From Morinoia aosen (Eukaryota; Arthropoda; Malacostraca; Amphipoda; Talitridae), in assembly GCA_030386875.1 (NCBI GenBank), contig CM059571.1, positions 29,196,355 to 29,260,354 of the forward strand: a stretch of 64,000 bases of DNA. The letters are read 5' to 3'. Below, in pieces: positions 25,951 to 35,895 of the stretch. The notes under the pieces were generated by a model that was given only the letters and a program-made list of their open reading frames with translations, did not search any database and was not told where the DNA came from. The translations under genes and the position numbers were made by a program. Every line of letters starts with the position of its first letter. Position 1 is the first letter of the stretch.

Positions 25951-26142
25951 GCGACACTTGTCAACACTGTCCGCCATCTTTGTTCTTCGTAGTTCATTTG
26001 GTGACTGAAAACCTCCGACGACCTTTCACGAAATGACGAGCATCCATTCATCAAATGATGATCGAACGGGCCTTCCAGCGTTCATTTGACATACGGAGTT
26101 CATTTGACGAACGGACGTTAGACTAGTGTGGCCCCGGCATTA

Positions 26143-27321
26143 GGGTGCGTTCACACTACGAGCGGAGCGTCGCGGCACGGAGAGGAGCGGCGCGGCGCGT
26201 GTGTTCACATGTGAGCTGAGCAGAGCGACCTACACAAGCATCAGTCGCTATGGAGCGTTCCGTGAGTGCGCATCTGTTGCTCGACGGCAAAACGGAAACA
26301 CTGGATCCATCCCATCAACATGAGGAGAGATCGCTATGGAGAATACCACTATCTCTTGGAAGCACTGAGGAGAGATGAATCACAATTCTACGAGTATCTA
26401 CGGATGAAGCCGGCAACTTTTAATGTACTGCAATCCCTTATAGAAAGAAAAATTTCCAACGAGATAAGATAAATTTGCTGTTCAGTAATAATTCACAAAT
26501 TTTTATTGAGGATACATGTAAAGCAGAGTAGTTTAAGCAAAATTAAAGTCTTTCCATTTAGGCTGTATCACTTTATATTACTACAGGTTTTCGTAGGCCA
26601 GTACGAACAAAAATAGTCTTGCGGTGACTTAAACGTGAGTGCAAGTAAAGTAATTCCCTACAGTAATTCAGGGTTGTGCCAGAGAAAGCTAAGTGAAAAA
26701 GACTGACAAATACTGACTTGTCCTGACCAAATAGTTCTCGAAATACTGATATGTTTTCCGTTAGTGTAGGAAAAAATCACCCAAGCTCATAAAATTTTGC
26801 AGCTTATTGTGTATTTGAAACTCATTCAGTCCTCATCATCATCATACGGCCTCCTTTTTCTCCCATTTTACGGAAAAGATGAAAACTTTATTAAAAAATC
26901 GTACATAATTATACTTTATCAAGATCATAAAATAAAATAAACAGCATCACAAGAAAGATGAAACTACATCACGGGAAAAATAAAATACAATTCCTTAAAC
27001 TGAAGCAATAATAAAGTAACTTACCAGAGAAAGCAGAAGAAAATAGAAATAAATGATTAACGAACTCAAATGGGTAAAATTACACTAAAATATTACATGT
27101 TACACTATCAGTTATAACTGTTATATGATTAGTTGTTCAAATTACTAATTATATATTAGATTTTTTTAACTCAAACGACAATTCTACCTCTGTAAGATAT
27201 GACGATCAAAAGGCGGAGCCGAGGAGAAACGCTCGCCGCGAGCGTCAAAAAATCCCAACGAATTTCCCGAGCGTTCCACTCCGCTCCGCGCCGCGCCGCT
27301 CCGCTTGTCGTGTGAACAGCC
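26143..27321 (+). mobile_element. second PIF/Harbinger element, internally deleted
   Basis: The left end GGGTGCGTTCACACTACGAG, followed by GAGCGG/GGCGCG repeats, is mirrored at 27225-27321 ending CTTGTCGTGTGAACAGCC. TTA (26140-26142) precedes it and is also the right target duplication of the neighbouring 6.9-kb element. The right flank reads AAG, not TTA, so the distal duplication is not confirmed. Only the N-terminal part of a transposase survives. Confidence 0.75.
26250..26472 (+). pseudogene. Harbinger transposase N-terminal fragment
   Basis: The frame from about 26266 reads RKHWIHPINMRRDRYGEYH, then LLEALRRDESQFYEYLRM, the well-known N-terminal block of PIF/Harbinger transposases. It ends at a stop at 26472. 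An ATG at 26250 lies in a different frame, so the natural start is lost or shifted. The DDE catalytic part is absent from the rest of the element. It differs clearly from the transposase of the adjacent 6.9-kb copy. Confidence 0.75.
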
Positions 27322-28211
27322 AAGCGTTTCTGCATTCAAACATGTACAAACATTATTGCCGCTCCTTTCGTAGCACCCTAATAATAAATTACCAAGTACC
27401 CAAACGTACCCTACACAAACCAAACCTACCGCTATAACTCGTTTATTACAGAATTGCGACGGTAGGTACATAGAAGAAAAGTTGTTCATTTCGATCTAAT
27501 GAACTATTTTAGGGCAGCAAAAATCAGAAAATTGATCATGGTCCTCTTTTACAAATACCCAGGTGACTTTCAAAGGTGGCTTCTAATGCAATGAAAATTG
27601 ATCAAAGTTGTTCATGATAGGCAGCCATGCAGAATTGGCCATCAAAGGTGACCATGCAAAGTTTACATAAAATTTGTCTTAGTTACTTCAATTGTGAACA
27701 TAATCATGGGATCTTTCTGCGAAGTCATGTTAAGGGTAAATGGAATTTCCATTTTTATTAACTTTACTTCCAAATTGAAATTTGACTTTAATTGAATGAA
27801 TTGAAATACAGGTAGAATGAAAAAAAATTATTGAGATAAGAATGTTCCCACTGAGAATGGTAATTGACATATTGAAAAAGTGAAATAAATTTTAAAATCA
27901 GAACATGTCCAAATTGAAAATCACAATAATTTATTGTGTACCACTACATAATTGAGAAATGTCACTTTTAAATAATGTTGTGTAGACAATGATGCGCAGT
28001 TTTTAATGCATATATATAGCAAAATTTGTATATTCCAATGTGCTGAACACTGAACATAATTTTTTAAGGAAATCCTAAATGTACTAGTATTGCCTAAAGA
28101 GAAACAGCAGATATTTGGTTTCAAAACATGTATCAACATTGCACATAATAGCCATAATATTGCGTATAATTTAATGATATGTTAATCAATTTTTGTTTTC
28201 TGCTTAATCAG
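27322..28211. other. intergenic DNA, no gene seen
   Basis: AT-rich and without recognisable coding or repeat features. Confidence 0.4.
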
Positions 28212-29730
28212 ATTGTTCATGTCAAGTGTCAGCTGCGATATACTCATCAGGATCTGTGCAATGGTTCACTTGATACAGAGGTTAGGAGCTGGGTAATAGA
28301 GTGATTTACTTAAATTATTAGGTGTATTTTATGTGATTAAAAGAGGTAAAAACTACTTGTTTCTGGTAACTCAAAGGCCTGTGTTTTAAAATGGTGTGGG
28401 GACTAATGCGGGGCTAACGCACCCTGAGCCATCTATTGTGTATGCATTCATTAAATAATTTATAAGCATTGCAAGAGAATTTTTGATATTTTCCAATAAC
28501 CCTTCTCTGCTATTGCAAGTTATTGACAACATCAAAAAAGGCTCTGTCCCTCTTTGTAGAAATTTGATTCTACTCTCATTTGATGCAGATATGATCTGTT
28601 TTCAAAAATAGAGATCAAAATTTAAAGTTCTACTCTAAACCTGAGAATTGCAAGAAATTTGTGTTCTTTCAAATATTTTGATATTAAATATGTATCTTTT
28701 TTTAAATTCAATATAGAAAATTATGTTGCCATTTGTTATATATTGTTTATTTTTGTGCTTGAGCAAACCTGGATCAAGTTTCTGCATTGAAAAGTTATGG
28801 AGCTTTTGTTGCTGTAATAAGTACAAAAAAATTTGCACTTATTTGTTGAAATTTTTCTAGTTGCAAAAACAAAGAACAGAAGCTAAAAAAGGCATATCCT
28901 TACCAGTAAAAGTACTCCTCGATAGATTGGTATTTCAAATTTGTTGTTTACCCTTTCCCCTGAGCCATATAAAAAAGAGACCTTGTTATTCGTTTTAATA
29001 TATATTAGAATGTTTACTATTGTGAATGTAATATTTGGATATCAGCGCTGCTGCAACATTCTCTCTGTGATGTCATTTCAGTGGTTTTTCTTCTGATGCT
29101 GGAAAGGAATTAGAACATCAAGATGGGGGAAAACAATTTACAGGTGTAAAATTAATGAACATACGCTTTTTGTAGTAGAATGTCAATGGTTTAAAATATG
29201 ATTATTTTTCAAAATGATTACATATAATATACCATGCTGAAGAATCTCTAGAAATTACTTTTGTGCTATAGTGTTTTCAAATGGTTAAAACTAACTGAAT
29301 CGAGACTAATAATTGCACAAATTTGGATAAATGTTTATATGTATGTGTCTACATGAATGTGTATATGCATTCAAATATAGGCATATTGGAACATGACGTT
29401 CTAAATTCAGGGAGGTACGTGCTTGCATGTTCCTGCGCATTCCTTTGCCAAACATTTACTTGTGGTCAAACTGAGAGTTTTACGCATTTAATTTCTGTTG
29501 GCTTGTATATTTTCAGTAGTATGAAAATGACTTCACTAACTTACAAATGCTAATGTATTTTCAACCATTCCAGATACCTACCGAAAATCAACCCCGAAGG
29601 AGGCTTCAAGATAAAATTCATGAATGGAAGAAAACGCCACTGCGGGACGCATCCAAAGGACCTGCCGTTGGTCGCGTGCCTCAGCACGGAAGAGTCTCTT
29701 GGCCTCGACCCTGCCACCCTTGCTTGGTGA
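28212..29730 (+). other. possible host exons, low confidence
   Basis: Three stretches look exon-like. 28212-28280 follows TTAATCAG, precedes GTTAGG and reads IVHVKCQLRYTHQDLCNGSL. 29082-29143 follows ATTTCAG, precedes GTGTAA and reads GFSSDAGKELEHQDGGKQFT. The stretch starting at 29574 follows CATTCCAG; its third frame reads YLPKINPEGGFKIKFMNGRK, continues CGTHPKDLPLVAC and ends at TGA 29730. The splice phases do not join: the second exon would put the third into a frame that stops after 14 codons. No family is recognised. Some may be real exons with a partner missed, or chance. Confidence 0.3.
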
Positions 29731-29750
29731 TCTTTGCCTCAAGTGTGATT

Positions 29751-30107
29751 AGATTCGATTATTAGTTAATTTAAGCCTCCCTATCCTCAACGAATGAGAT
29801 CCAAAGAGGAAGGAAGAAGACACCATTTAGTATGGAATTAAGGGAATGCGGAATCCATGCAGAAAGGGCATAGGAACAGTAAGATGAGAAAGAAGTTAAT
29901 GAAACAAGATCAAAGTTGAAAAAGAAAGTAGTAGGTGATGAAAGAACAGGACAGCAGTGAACCGGAAAAAATATGGTCCGTAACAAAACAAAAACCTATG
30001 CTATTTTAACAAAAAGAAAGTCTACCTAACCTTTAGCTGAGGTCCTCACATTGTCCCCCTGGGAGCGCTTATTCCCATAGATACAATAGTTGTATCCCCC
30101 TGAGAAG
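29751..30107 (-). mobile_element. short retroposon copy 2, fullest copy
   Basis: Flanked by the 15-bp direct repeat GCCTCAAGTGTGATT (29736-29750 and 30108-30122). Its sequence aligns through its length with the copy at 30913-31268 in the opposite orientation. Read on the minus strand it opens with a stretch containing the short palindrome ATACAACTATTGTAT and ends in AATCGAATCT, a TAATC-like tail. At 357 bp without an open frame it is a SINE or the 3' end of a non-LTR retrotransposon. Confidence 0.75.
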
Positions 30108-30187
30108 GCCTCAAGTGTGATTGAAATCTTCATGTATGATTAAGACCTTTCTGACAAGTTTTCATATTATAAACATTGTATAGGTCT

Positions 30188-30247
30188 TTTATGAATGAAC
30201 TGACAACCTCGGTTGGGAGCAACCGAGGTTGTCAGTTCATTCATAAA
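30188..30247. repeat. perfect palindrome, 28-bp arms, 4-nt loop
   Basis: The left arm 30188-30215 and right arm 30220-30247 are exact complements, with GGAG as the loop. The arm core is ACTGACAACCTCGGTTG. There is no mismatch in 28 pairs, far beyond chance, so the structure is recent or maintained. It lies between two inverted retroposon copies but belongs to neither. Confidence 0.9.
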
Positions 30248-30912
30248 TTAACAGCCAAAAATTGAACAACTCATTATCACGATACAATTCAATACGTAGA
30301 AGGAGAGCGATTTTATATATCATTACTGGAATGCAGGCTATATGAAACTGGTGATTCATTTCAATCTTGTTTTTTATCAATGCTCCCCTCCCCTTCCCAC
30401 CAATGGGTAGTCCTCATGTATGCTTTGCACTTCGAGTTACTAATAGGCTGTGTAGGCCCTAACTTTAAGGACAAGTTGGCCATCCTTTCTCGTTGCAATG
30501 GGTTGAGGACTTCTGGTTGAAGACTTCCTTATTTGCCCTTCAATCTTGATGCTTTTCTTTTCCTACACTTCTTTTAATCCTTTTTCTATGCTTGAGACAA
30601 TACTTCGCTAGAAACTACTTTGTGTAATATAGATTAGTAGTTATCACATGGCCAATGCCCCTTCTGTCGCATACTTCTGTTATGTTATTGATATAACATT
30701 GTGATCTGTTATAAGATAATTGTGACTATCTTGAGCATAAAAGCAAGGCGAAAATCGCTACACGTAAAGTCATTTTTATTAAAAATGATCAAATAAAACT
30801 GAACGTTTCGGATTAACAGTCCATCTTCAGCAAAATATCTGTAAAACAAAACCGAAAGAAGAATTAATTCACTAATGCAGTATTTATATAAAGTTTGAAC
30901 TTTGAAAAAACA
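30248..30912. other. DNA between retroposon copies, no gene seen
   Basis: No coding stretch, tandem repeat or TIR was recognised in this 0.66-kb piece. Confidence 0.4.
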
Positions 30913-31268
30913 CCCCTCAGGGGATACAACTATTGTATCTATTGGAATTAGCGTTCCCAGAGGGACACTGTGAGGGCCCGAGCTAAAGGCTAGGTAGGCT
31001 TTCTTTTTATTAAAATAGAATGGGTTATTGTTTTGTTACGGCCCATCTTTTTCGGTTCACTGCTTTCCTGTTTTTTTCAGCACCTACTACTTTCTTCTTC
31101 AACTTTGATCTTGTTTCATGAAGTTCTTTCTCATCTCACTGTTTCTATGCCCTTTCTGCATAGATTCTAACCTTAACTCCACACTAAATGATGCCTTCTT
31201 TCTTTCTCTCTTTAGATCGTCTTTTTTGCGGATAGGGAGGCTTGAACTAACTAATATGCTAATCTAAC
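30913..31268 (+). mobile_element. short retroposon copy 3
   Basis: Flanked by CTTTGAAAAAACA (30900-30912) and CTTTGAAAAAAAACA (31269-31283), a target duplication differing only in A-run length. It starts CCCCTCAGGGGATACAAC and ends CTAATATGCTAATCTAAC. It is in the opposite orientation to the copies at 21414 and 29751. Confidence 0.75.
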
Positions 31269-31283
31269 CTTTGAAAAAAAACA

Positions 31284-31950
31284 GACAACGTTAAAAAATA
31301 ATAGGTAAAGGAAAAACTGAGCAACTGCATTATGTGTTGGCAACATGAAGCGGAAAAGCACTTCGAGTGCCATTCAGAGTAGGTTTCATTTTTTTAAAAA
31401 GGAAACGATTCGAGAATGAGCGGATCTGTTCTTTAAGGTACTGGCCAAGATTTTAAAGTCGCTTAAGGAGACCGGAACATTGCACTCTTCCGCATGAGAT
31501 CTAAGAGAGGATAGTGGGGGGGGGGATCCATGGATGAGGAAGACCAGTTCTGCAACTTCGCCCAGCGTGCTCGGAAACTCTAGTCATCAGGGTACGGCTG
31601 TACAAAATTGTAATTAAATTTCTTCCTGAACCATGGTAAAAAAGACGAATAATAATTGCTCCCAAAGAGGGGATTCCATTATTTAATAATAAGCTTCATT
31701 CTCAAATAAAGAACTATCATGAATTGTAATGCACTGCTGCATGGCGAGTGGGCCTCAGCAGCAACAGCGTCAACCACGGCAGCACAGTAAGCAGTAAAGC
31801 GGCAGGCGACGTCTCATAGGCTGCAAAAGAAAACCGAGCGACGCACACTTTCGTATTATGGAGCTGATGCCCTTCCAGTATAGGTAAATACGAGCCGAGC
31901 CCAGAAGATTGTTACAGACTACTAGTTGAGCTCGAGGACACTAGATTGCC
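31284..31950. other. intergenic DNA, no gene seen
   Basis: Contains a run of ten G near 31516-31526 and little else that can be assigned. Confidence 0.4.
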
Positions 31951-32118
31951 GACTCCTACATTGGGCGCGAGGCCACGAGATTACAGATTACAGATTCCTA
32001 AGTTGGGCGCGAGGCCACGAGATTAAACAGATCACACAGACTCCTAAGTCGGGCGCGAGGCCACGAGATTACACAGATTACACAGACTCCTAAGTTGGGC
32101 GTGAGGCCACGAGATTAA
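31951..32118. repeat. 46-bp minisatellite, 3.7 units
   Basis: Units begin at 31951, 31993, 32039 and 32085 with GACTCCTAAGTTGGGCGCGA or a close variant, followed by GGCCACGAGATTACACAGAT. Unit lengths are 42, 46 and 46 bp, then a partial unit. Confidence 0.85.
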
Positions 32119-32286
32119 TGATAAAGAACACGATAACAAAATTGAATTAGGTTCCAGGGTTCATCGGTACAGATTGAGCAGCGAGCCACATTTCGGAACG
32201 ATACTAAACCTTAGCTAAGGACAGTCGGCAAACATTGGAGAATCCATCTCACCTTAGGCCAGGCTCATTGAGCTCGAAGACGTCAA

Positions 32287-32380
32287 GCGAGGGGCGCAGC
32301 CATCGAAGGGGGACGCAGCCATCGAAGTGGGGCGCAGCCATCGAAGTGGGGCGCAGCCATCGAAGTGGGGCGCAGCCATC
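32287..32380. repeat. 19-bp minisatellite, five units
   Basis: Five tandem copies of GAAGTGGGGCGCAGCCATC; the first two carry substitutions. The open frame crossing it reads repeated RSH/QPS-type text, but this is a by-product of the repeat, because 19 is not a multiple of three and the frame changes from unit to unit. Confidence 0.9.
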
Positions 32381-32868
32381 AAGGCATCCCTCCGCTCAAC
32401 GGATGCGAGCCGGCCAGAGTGTCGCAAGTTGCCACCACCTAATTCTTCACACTATCATCTTAGGTTGATGGTGAACTAATGAAGAAACAATAAATAGATA
32501 GATGAATAATCGTCCACTTGATGAGATATATTCCACTGTAGAGTGGTCGACTTGCTAATACTAGCGAGTTCAAGAAAAAGTGACGGAGACACTGCTCGCT
32601 TGCGCGGCGCAGCGTGGAAAAGAACCGTCCAGGTAAAGGGCAAGTCAGACTTACTTTAACTTGCTCGCATCTATGAAATGTGGATGGAGCTCTCAATGTT
32701 TGCCGACAACTATTCTATTACAAACTTGATAAAGATCACAGCAACGACAAATATTATTTAATACATTTAGGAACACTTAATACAGCTAAAGAAAATTCAA
32801 CACTGGCAACGAACATTAAACACAGGCAAAAAACAAATACATGGGAACACGAAAAGCATGCGTTTTGT
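32381..32868. other. intergenic DNA, no gene seen
   Basis: No recognised feature. Confidence 0.4.
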
Positions 32869-33067
32869 AACTAGTCGTAACTTCCTATTAACGCGGGAAG
32901 TCTTCCGCGTTCATAGAAAGTTACGACTAGTTCTTTTATAGCACCGTTCACTGCGGTCCGTACACATAGCCTTGCAGCTATATTTCTATGCATATTAGCG
33001 GACAAAAGAACATCGCATGTAATATTTACTGGGTACCAGAATGCATCTGCACGTGGCAGATGCATCA
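32869..33067. repeat. cluster of strong hairpins
   Basis: A 64-nt hairpin at 32869-32932 has about 31-bp arms (AACTAGTCGTAACTT paired with AAGTTACGACTAGTT, inner AACGCGG/CCGCGTT) with few mismatches. Smaller ones follow: ATAGC/GCTAT near 32966-32981, and a perfect 10-bp-arm hairpin ATGCATCTGC/GCAGATGCAT at 33041-33065 whose outer flanks GGTAC/GTACC also pair. Together with the array at 33151-33421 this makes a 550-bp tract rich in inverted repeats. Confidence 0.75.
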
Positions 33068-33150
33068 GAGTACCGTCCAATTTCCGGTTCCTCTTATCGT
33101 AGTAACAGAATCTCTTGAAACTGTCACTTACCCAAAGGCTTCTTTATGTT

Positions 33151-33421
33151 TCTGTTGATTCAACAGAAGCTCTTTTAGTTTCTAAAAAAAAAAGACGGCA
33201 ACCTATATTTCGTCCGGCACAATGCCGGCCTCACCCGTTCTAACAACAGACATGTAGACGTTCCCTGTCTGATATACAGATTGTTCATCACATTTCTGTA
33301 AATTGAACAGAGAAATACGATAATTCCCGTTGGACCAACGGTGCGTCTATCGCAGTCCGTTAACTCAACAGATGTCTGTAACGACAACAGAAGCAATTGA
33401 TGCAACTGGAGGACTAACAGA
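33151..33421. repeat. array of 17-bp palindromes, about 30-bp period
   Basis: Seventeen-base degenerate palindromes of form YCYGTT-N5-AACRGA start at 33151 (TCTGTTGATTCAACAGA, perfect), 33234, 33264, 33295, 33326 (CCCGTTGGACCAACGGT), 33356, 33375 and 33405. A GC variant (TCCGGCACAATGCCGGC) lies at 33213. Successive spacings from 33234 are 30, 31, 31, 30, 19 and 30; 33151 to 33213 is 62, twice 31. The array ends about 70 bp outside the left Polinton inverted repeat and has no counterpart at the right end. Confidence 0.75.
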
Positions 33422-33490
33422 TGTAAAAAACTCTCTGACGAAAAAGCTGCCAGACAATTTTCCGTTGTTTTGACACTTTTTTTTACAGTG

Positions 33491-33902
33491 CACATTAATT
33501 TGAGCAGTTTTTGTGTTAAAAATGTATGTGTTGGACGTGATGAGCGAGACAATCGTTTTTCCTTTAAGCAAGGAATACATAAACTTCCGCCAGTGTTGCA
33601 ATCTATGTAAAGACAAGCTGTCGTAAAATGCGCTAAGTATCCAGCATCAGGAGGCAGTGTGATTCAGATCTTTGACCGGCGTAAAAAATGCAAGTCAATT
33701 ATAAAAGCTTAGCATTATAGTAGTAAGCAGAATACCAATCAGAGCACAATTCACCACAATTAGCTAAAATGGAAATTACTTAGGAAAAATTTTCAGGAAA
33801 GATTTATTATTTGACAATTTTTTATACTTTTATAAGCCAAAACGACTTACACAAACGACCAAGTATCTTTTAGATATAAATTTCAATTGACTTTATCTAA
33901 CC
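33491..33902 (+). repeat. Polinton left terminal inverted repeat
   Basis: From CACATTAATTTGAGCAG at 33491, this matches the complement of 49229 back to 49004 and then, across an insertion, 47975 back to 47782, at roughly 90 percent by eye. Landmark blocks are TGAGCGAGACAATCG (near 33540 and, inverted, 49180) and ATAAATTTCAATTG (near 33877 and, inverted, 47800). Confidence 0.85.
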
Positions 33903-34153
33903 ACAAGGGTTTCATCAATAAAAACTACTTCCGTTTTATCATTTTCCTTATTTGCCAAAAATTGTTCAAATTCAAATCACTTCTCCATAAAAATATTTTT
34001 TCTAAGGCGTACATAGAAAATGAACTGAGAATTCGTGGTAGACTTGTCAAAACTTTAATCATTGATAATTTACTTCTGAACTATCATATAGAAAACAAAA
34101 TTGAATTTAAAATTCTAAATAGAATGTTGAACAGAGATGTTAAAACGATATAA
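33887..34153 (+). other. 88-codon open stretch at Polinton left end
   Basis: An AT-rich open frame starting inside the inner edge of the TIR. It has Lys/Asn/Ile-rich text and no recognisable domain. It starts with TTG rather than ATG. It may be the tail of a lost gene or chance; not called as a gene. Confidence 0.2.
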
Positions 34154-34212
34154 TTTATATAATGAAGAGACATTTAAAAAGTATACACAACAATTTCACG
34201 CAAATTTCAACT

Positions 34213-34293
34213 ATCGTGTTGGCCTAGTGGTCTGAGGCGCTACCGCAGGAAGCTATGGTCGGGACTCCGCGGGTTCGAGTCTCGGGTAACGTG
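34213..34293 (+). mobile_element. tRNA-Leu-like SINE head
   Basis: RNA polymerase III box A TGGCCTAGTGG (34220-34230) and box B GGTTCGAGTCT (34272-34282), with a type-II-like variable arm between. The acceptor arms do not pair well, so a working tRNA is unlikely. It reads as the head of a tRNA-derived SINE inserted between the left TIR and the ATPase gene. Confidence 0.5.
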
Positions 34294-34515
34294 AAAGTTT
34301 TCTAACTTATGCAAACGGTTTAAAAGACACTTATCAATGGTAAATGGTAAATCCTAAGTGGGACTGATGCCTATATTAAGTTTTTTGTTTTTTTCTCTTT
34401 AATGAATGAAAGTAATGAAAGTTTTAACAGGACTGAAAAAATGTAAAATTGAAGCATTTTTAAATGTTTTCAGAATAAGTTACCTTAAATATCCCTAAAT
34501 TCTCCATTTAATGCA

Positions 34516-34780
34516 GGCAATCTTTAGCTCAGTGGTAACGTGTCGGGTTAGCGTTATGAAAAACCATTGCAGCTGAGGGTTCGATTCCTGAGATTCCCGG
34601 AAGGGTTTTTCACGGTTTCGGAGATATGCAACAGTACTCGTACTGCTTTTGATATCTTGCCTTCCACGCGTGGCTCTTAAACGAACCGTGTCTGTGCAAT
34701 TCAACGAGTGGCCATAGTTGAATTGTGAACGATGCGTTAAGTTGAAGAGAGACAACGCCAAATATATTACATGGAATCAG
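34516..34780 (+). mobile_element. second tRNA-headed SINE in the Polinton
   Basis: Box A TAGCTCAGTGG (34524-34534) and box B GGTTCGATTCC (34578-34588) are both consensus. The acceptor strands GGCAATC (34516-34522) and GATTCCC (34592-34598) pair at six of seven positions. The span from acceptor to acceptor is about 86 nt and the anticodon arm is irregular. A non-tRNA body (AAGGGTTTTTCACGG onward) follows, so it is a SINE rather than a tRNA gene. Confidence 0.55.
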
Positions 34781-34963
34781 AAGTCTGTATGAATGGTGTG
34801 AAATGCGTCAGCTGACGTAAAAATCATATTACGACGCCAATACACAGTGTGTTATGGACTAGAGAGACCATGTAATAGAGCTCACCGATCTGCTCCAAGT
34901 GTGAAGACGTGATGAGATCTGATGAAGGACCGGTACTTCGGGGTTGTTTTGCGTTTTTTTACC

Positions 34964-35797
34964 TTATTTCAGTTTTAAACTTAAATTTTTTTGTATAACA
35001 AACATAAACAATATAGTATGTTTAGGAATAATTCTATTCTGCAAAGTATTTTTTAGAATATATAGTTTATCAAAGTTTGGAAAATACCTTCCTTGAAGTG
35101 GATGTCTGTCTTTATTAATAAAGATAAAATTATATGGTTCTTTGTATGTTTTAGAACAAAACTCTTTAAATTCATCAAAGGGCATGTCCTGAGATATGAT
35201 ATCTGTGTAAATGTTCTTCACATCAGTCGAGTCTAAACCAAAAAGAATCAGTACGTTAGCATTTGTTCTAATTGTTTGTCTCGGTAATAAATAATAATTA
35301 TGCGATAAGTAAATTGAACTGCAGTTGTTGTGTCTACCTCTAGTGTAGAAGCTATCAGCTGGACTTTGATCTCTTTTAGTAGCTATATCGTCGACAATAA
35401 AAAGATTTTTGTTTATAGAATTTACATCACTTGGGTCGGAAATAGCTGTCATATCTTGAAAGTATTCAATTTTAGATTTTGAGTTCCTTTTAATAGGTAA
35501 ATTCTCTTGGAAATCGTCAATATTACCATTGCCCTTTTCAAATAATTCAATTATTTCACATTGATTATAGCCTTTATCAAAAGCATTCTTTAACAACTTA
35601 TATTCTGGTTGATGTATTGATTTACTGTACAGAAAAAGATGATTAAAATCAACAAATTTTTCTAACAGAAGCTTTATTAATAAAGAAGTTTTACCACAGT
35701 TTGATCTCCCTACGATGAGACATCTCAAGCCAGGAGAAGGAAAAATGAAGTGATTCTTCTGATTATTTCTTTTACTGTCTTTCCACATATACACCAT
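34964..35797 (-). CDS. Polinton packaging ATPase (FtsK/HerA, A32-like)
   Basis: 277 aa, open throughout. Genome-packaging ATPases of this family pump DNA into capsids. The Walker A loop GRSNCGKTS is at residues 30-38 and Walker B LFIVDDIA at 132-139, followed by a sensor-like region LSHNYYLLPRQTIRTNAN. The start ATG at 35797 is preceded by an AT-rich leader, and a small coiled-coil gene lies 98 bp upstream on the same strand. It is one of the best preserved genes of this element. The last 20 residues are hydrophobic and basic and may be a read-through past the ancestral end. Confidence 0.9.
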   Translation of the reverse strand: MVYMWKDSKRNNQKNHFIFPSPGLRCLIVGRSNCGKTSLLIKLLLEKFVDFNHLFLYSKSIHQPEYKLLKNAFDKGYNQCEIIELFEKGNGNIDDFQENLPIKRNSKSKIEYFQDMTAISDPSDVNSINKNLFIVDDIATKRDQSPADSFYTRGRHNNCSSIYLSHNYYLLPRQTIRTNANVLILFGLDSTDVKNIYTDIISQDMPFDEFKEFCSKTYKEPYNFIFINKDRHPLQGRYFPNFDKLYILKNTLQNRIIPKHTILFMFVIQKNLSLKLK

Positions 35798-35895
35798 TTT
35801 ATTTAACTAATAAAATACAACTGATTTTCCAAAATTTATTTTCTGTTTGTAGCAATTGTAAACACTGTTTTTTTAAATTTGCTACTTCATTAAGT

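Larger units (their letters stand above)
19202..26139 (+). mobile_element. PIF/Harbinger transposon, 6.9 kb, decayed
   Basis: Left end TGCCGGGGCCACACTA and right end complement TAGTGTGGCCCCGGCA. Subterminal similarity continues (CGTTCGTCAAATGAA at 19228 and its complement near 26100). TTA flanks both sides (19199-19201, 26140-26142), the target duplication typical of PIF/Harbinger. Inside are the broken transposase (19374-20822), two short-retroposon copies (21414-22130) and a long foldback element (24377-25062). A start-like AAGATGGCGG on the minus strand near 25980 may be the first exon of the usual second (MADF/Myb-like) gene, but no continuation was found. Confidence 0.8.

Noticed and set aside
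32235..32468. Repetitive protein at 32235
   Set aside because: It is the 19-bp minisatellite read as codons; the reading changes from unit to unit.
33151..33421. CRISPR-like array because of regular palindromic repeats
   Set aside because: The repeats are degenerate, only 17 bp, with spacers of 2-14 bp in eukaryotic DNA; no cas gene is present.
34213..34602. Two functional tRNA genes
   Set aside because: A and B boxes are good, but acceptor or anticodon arms are irregular and the second is followed by a SINE-like body.
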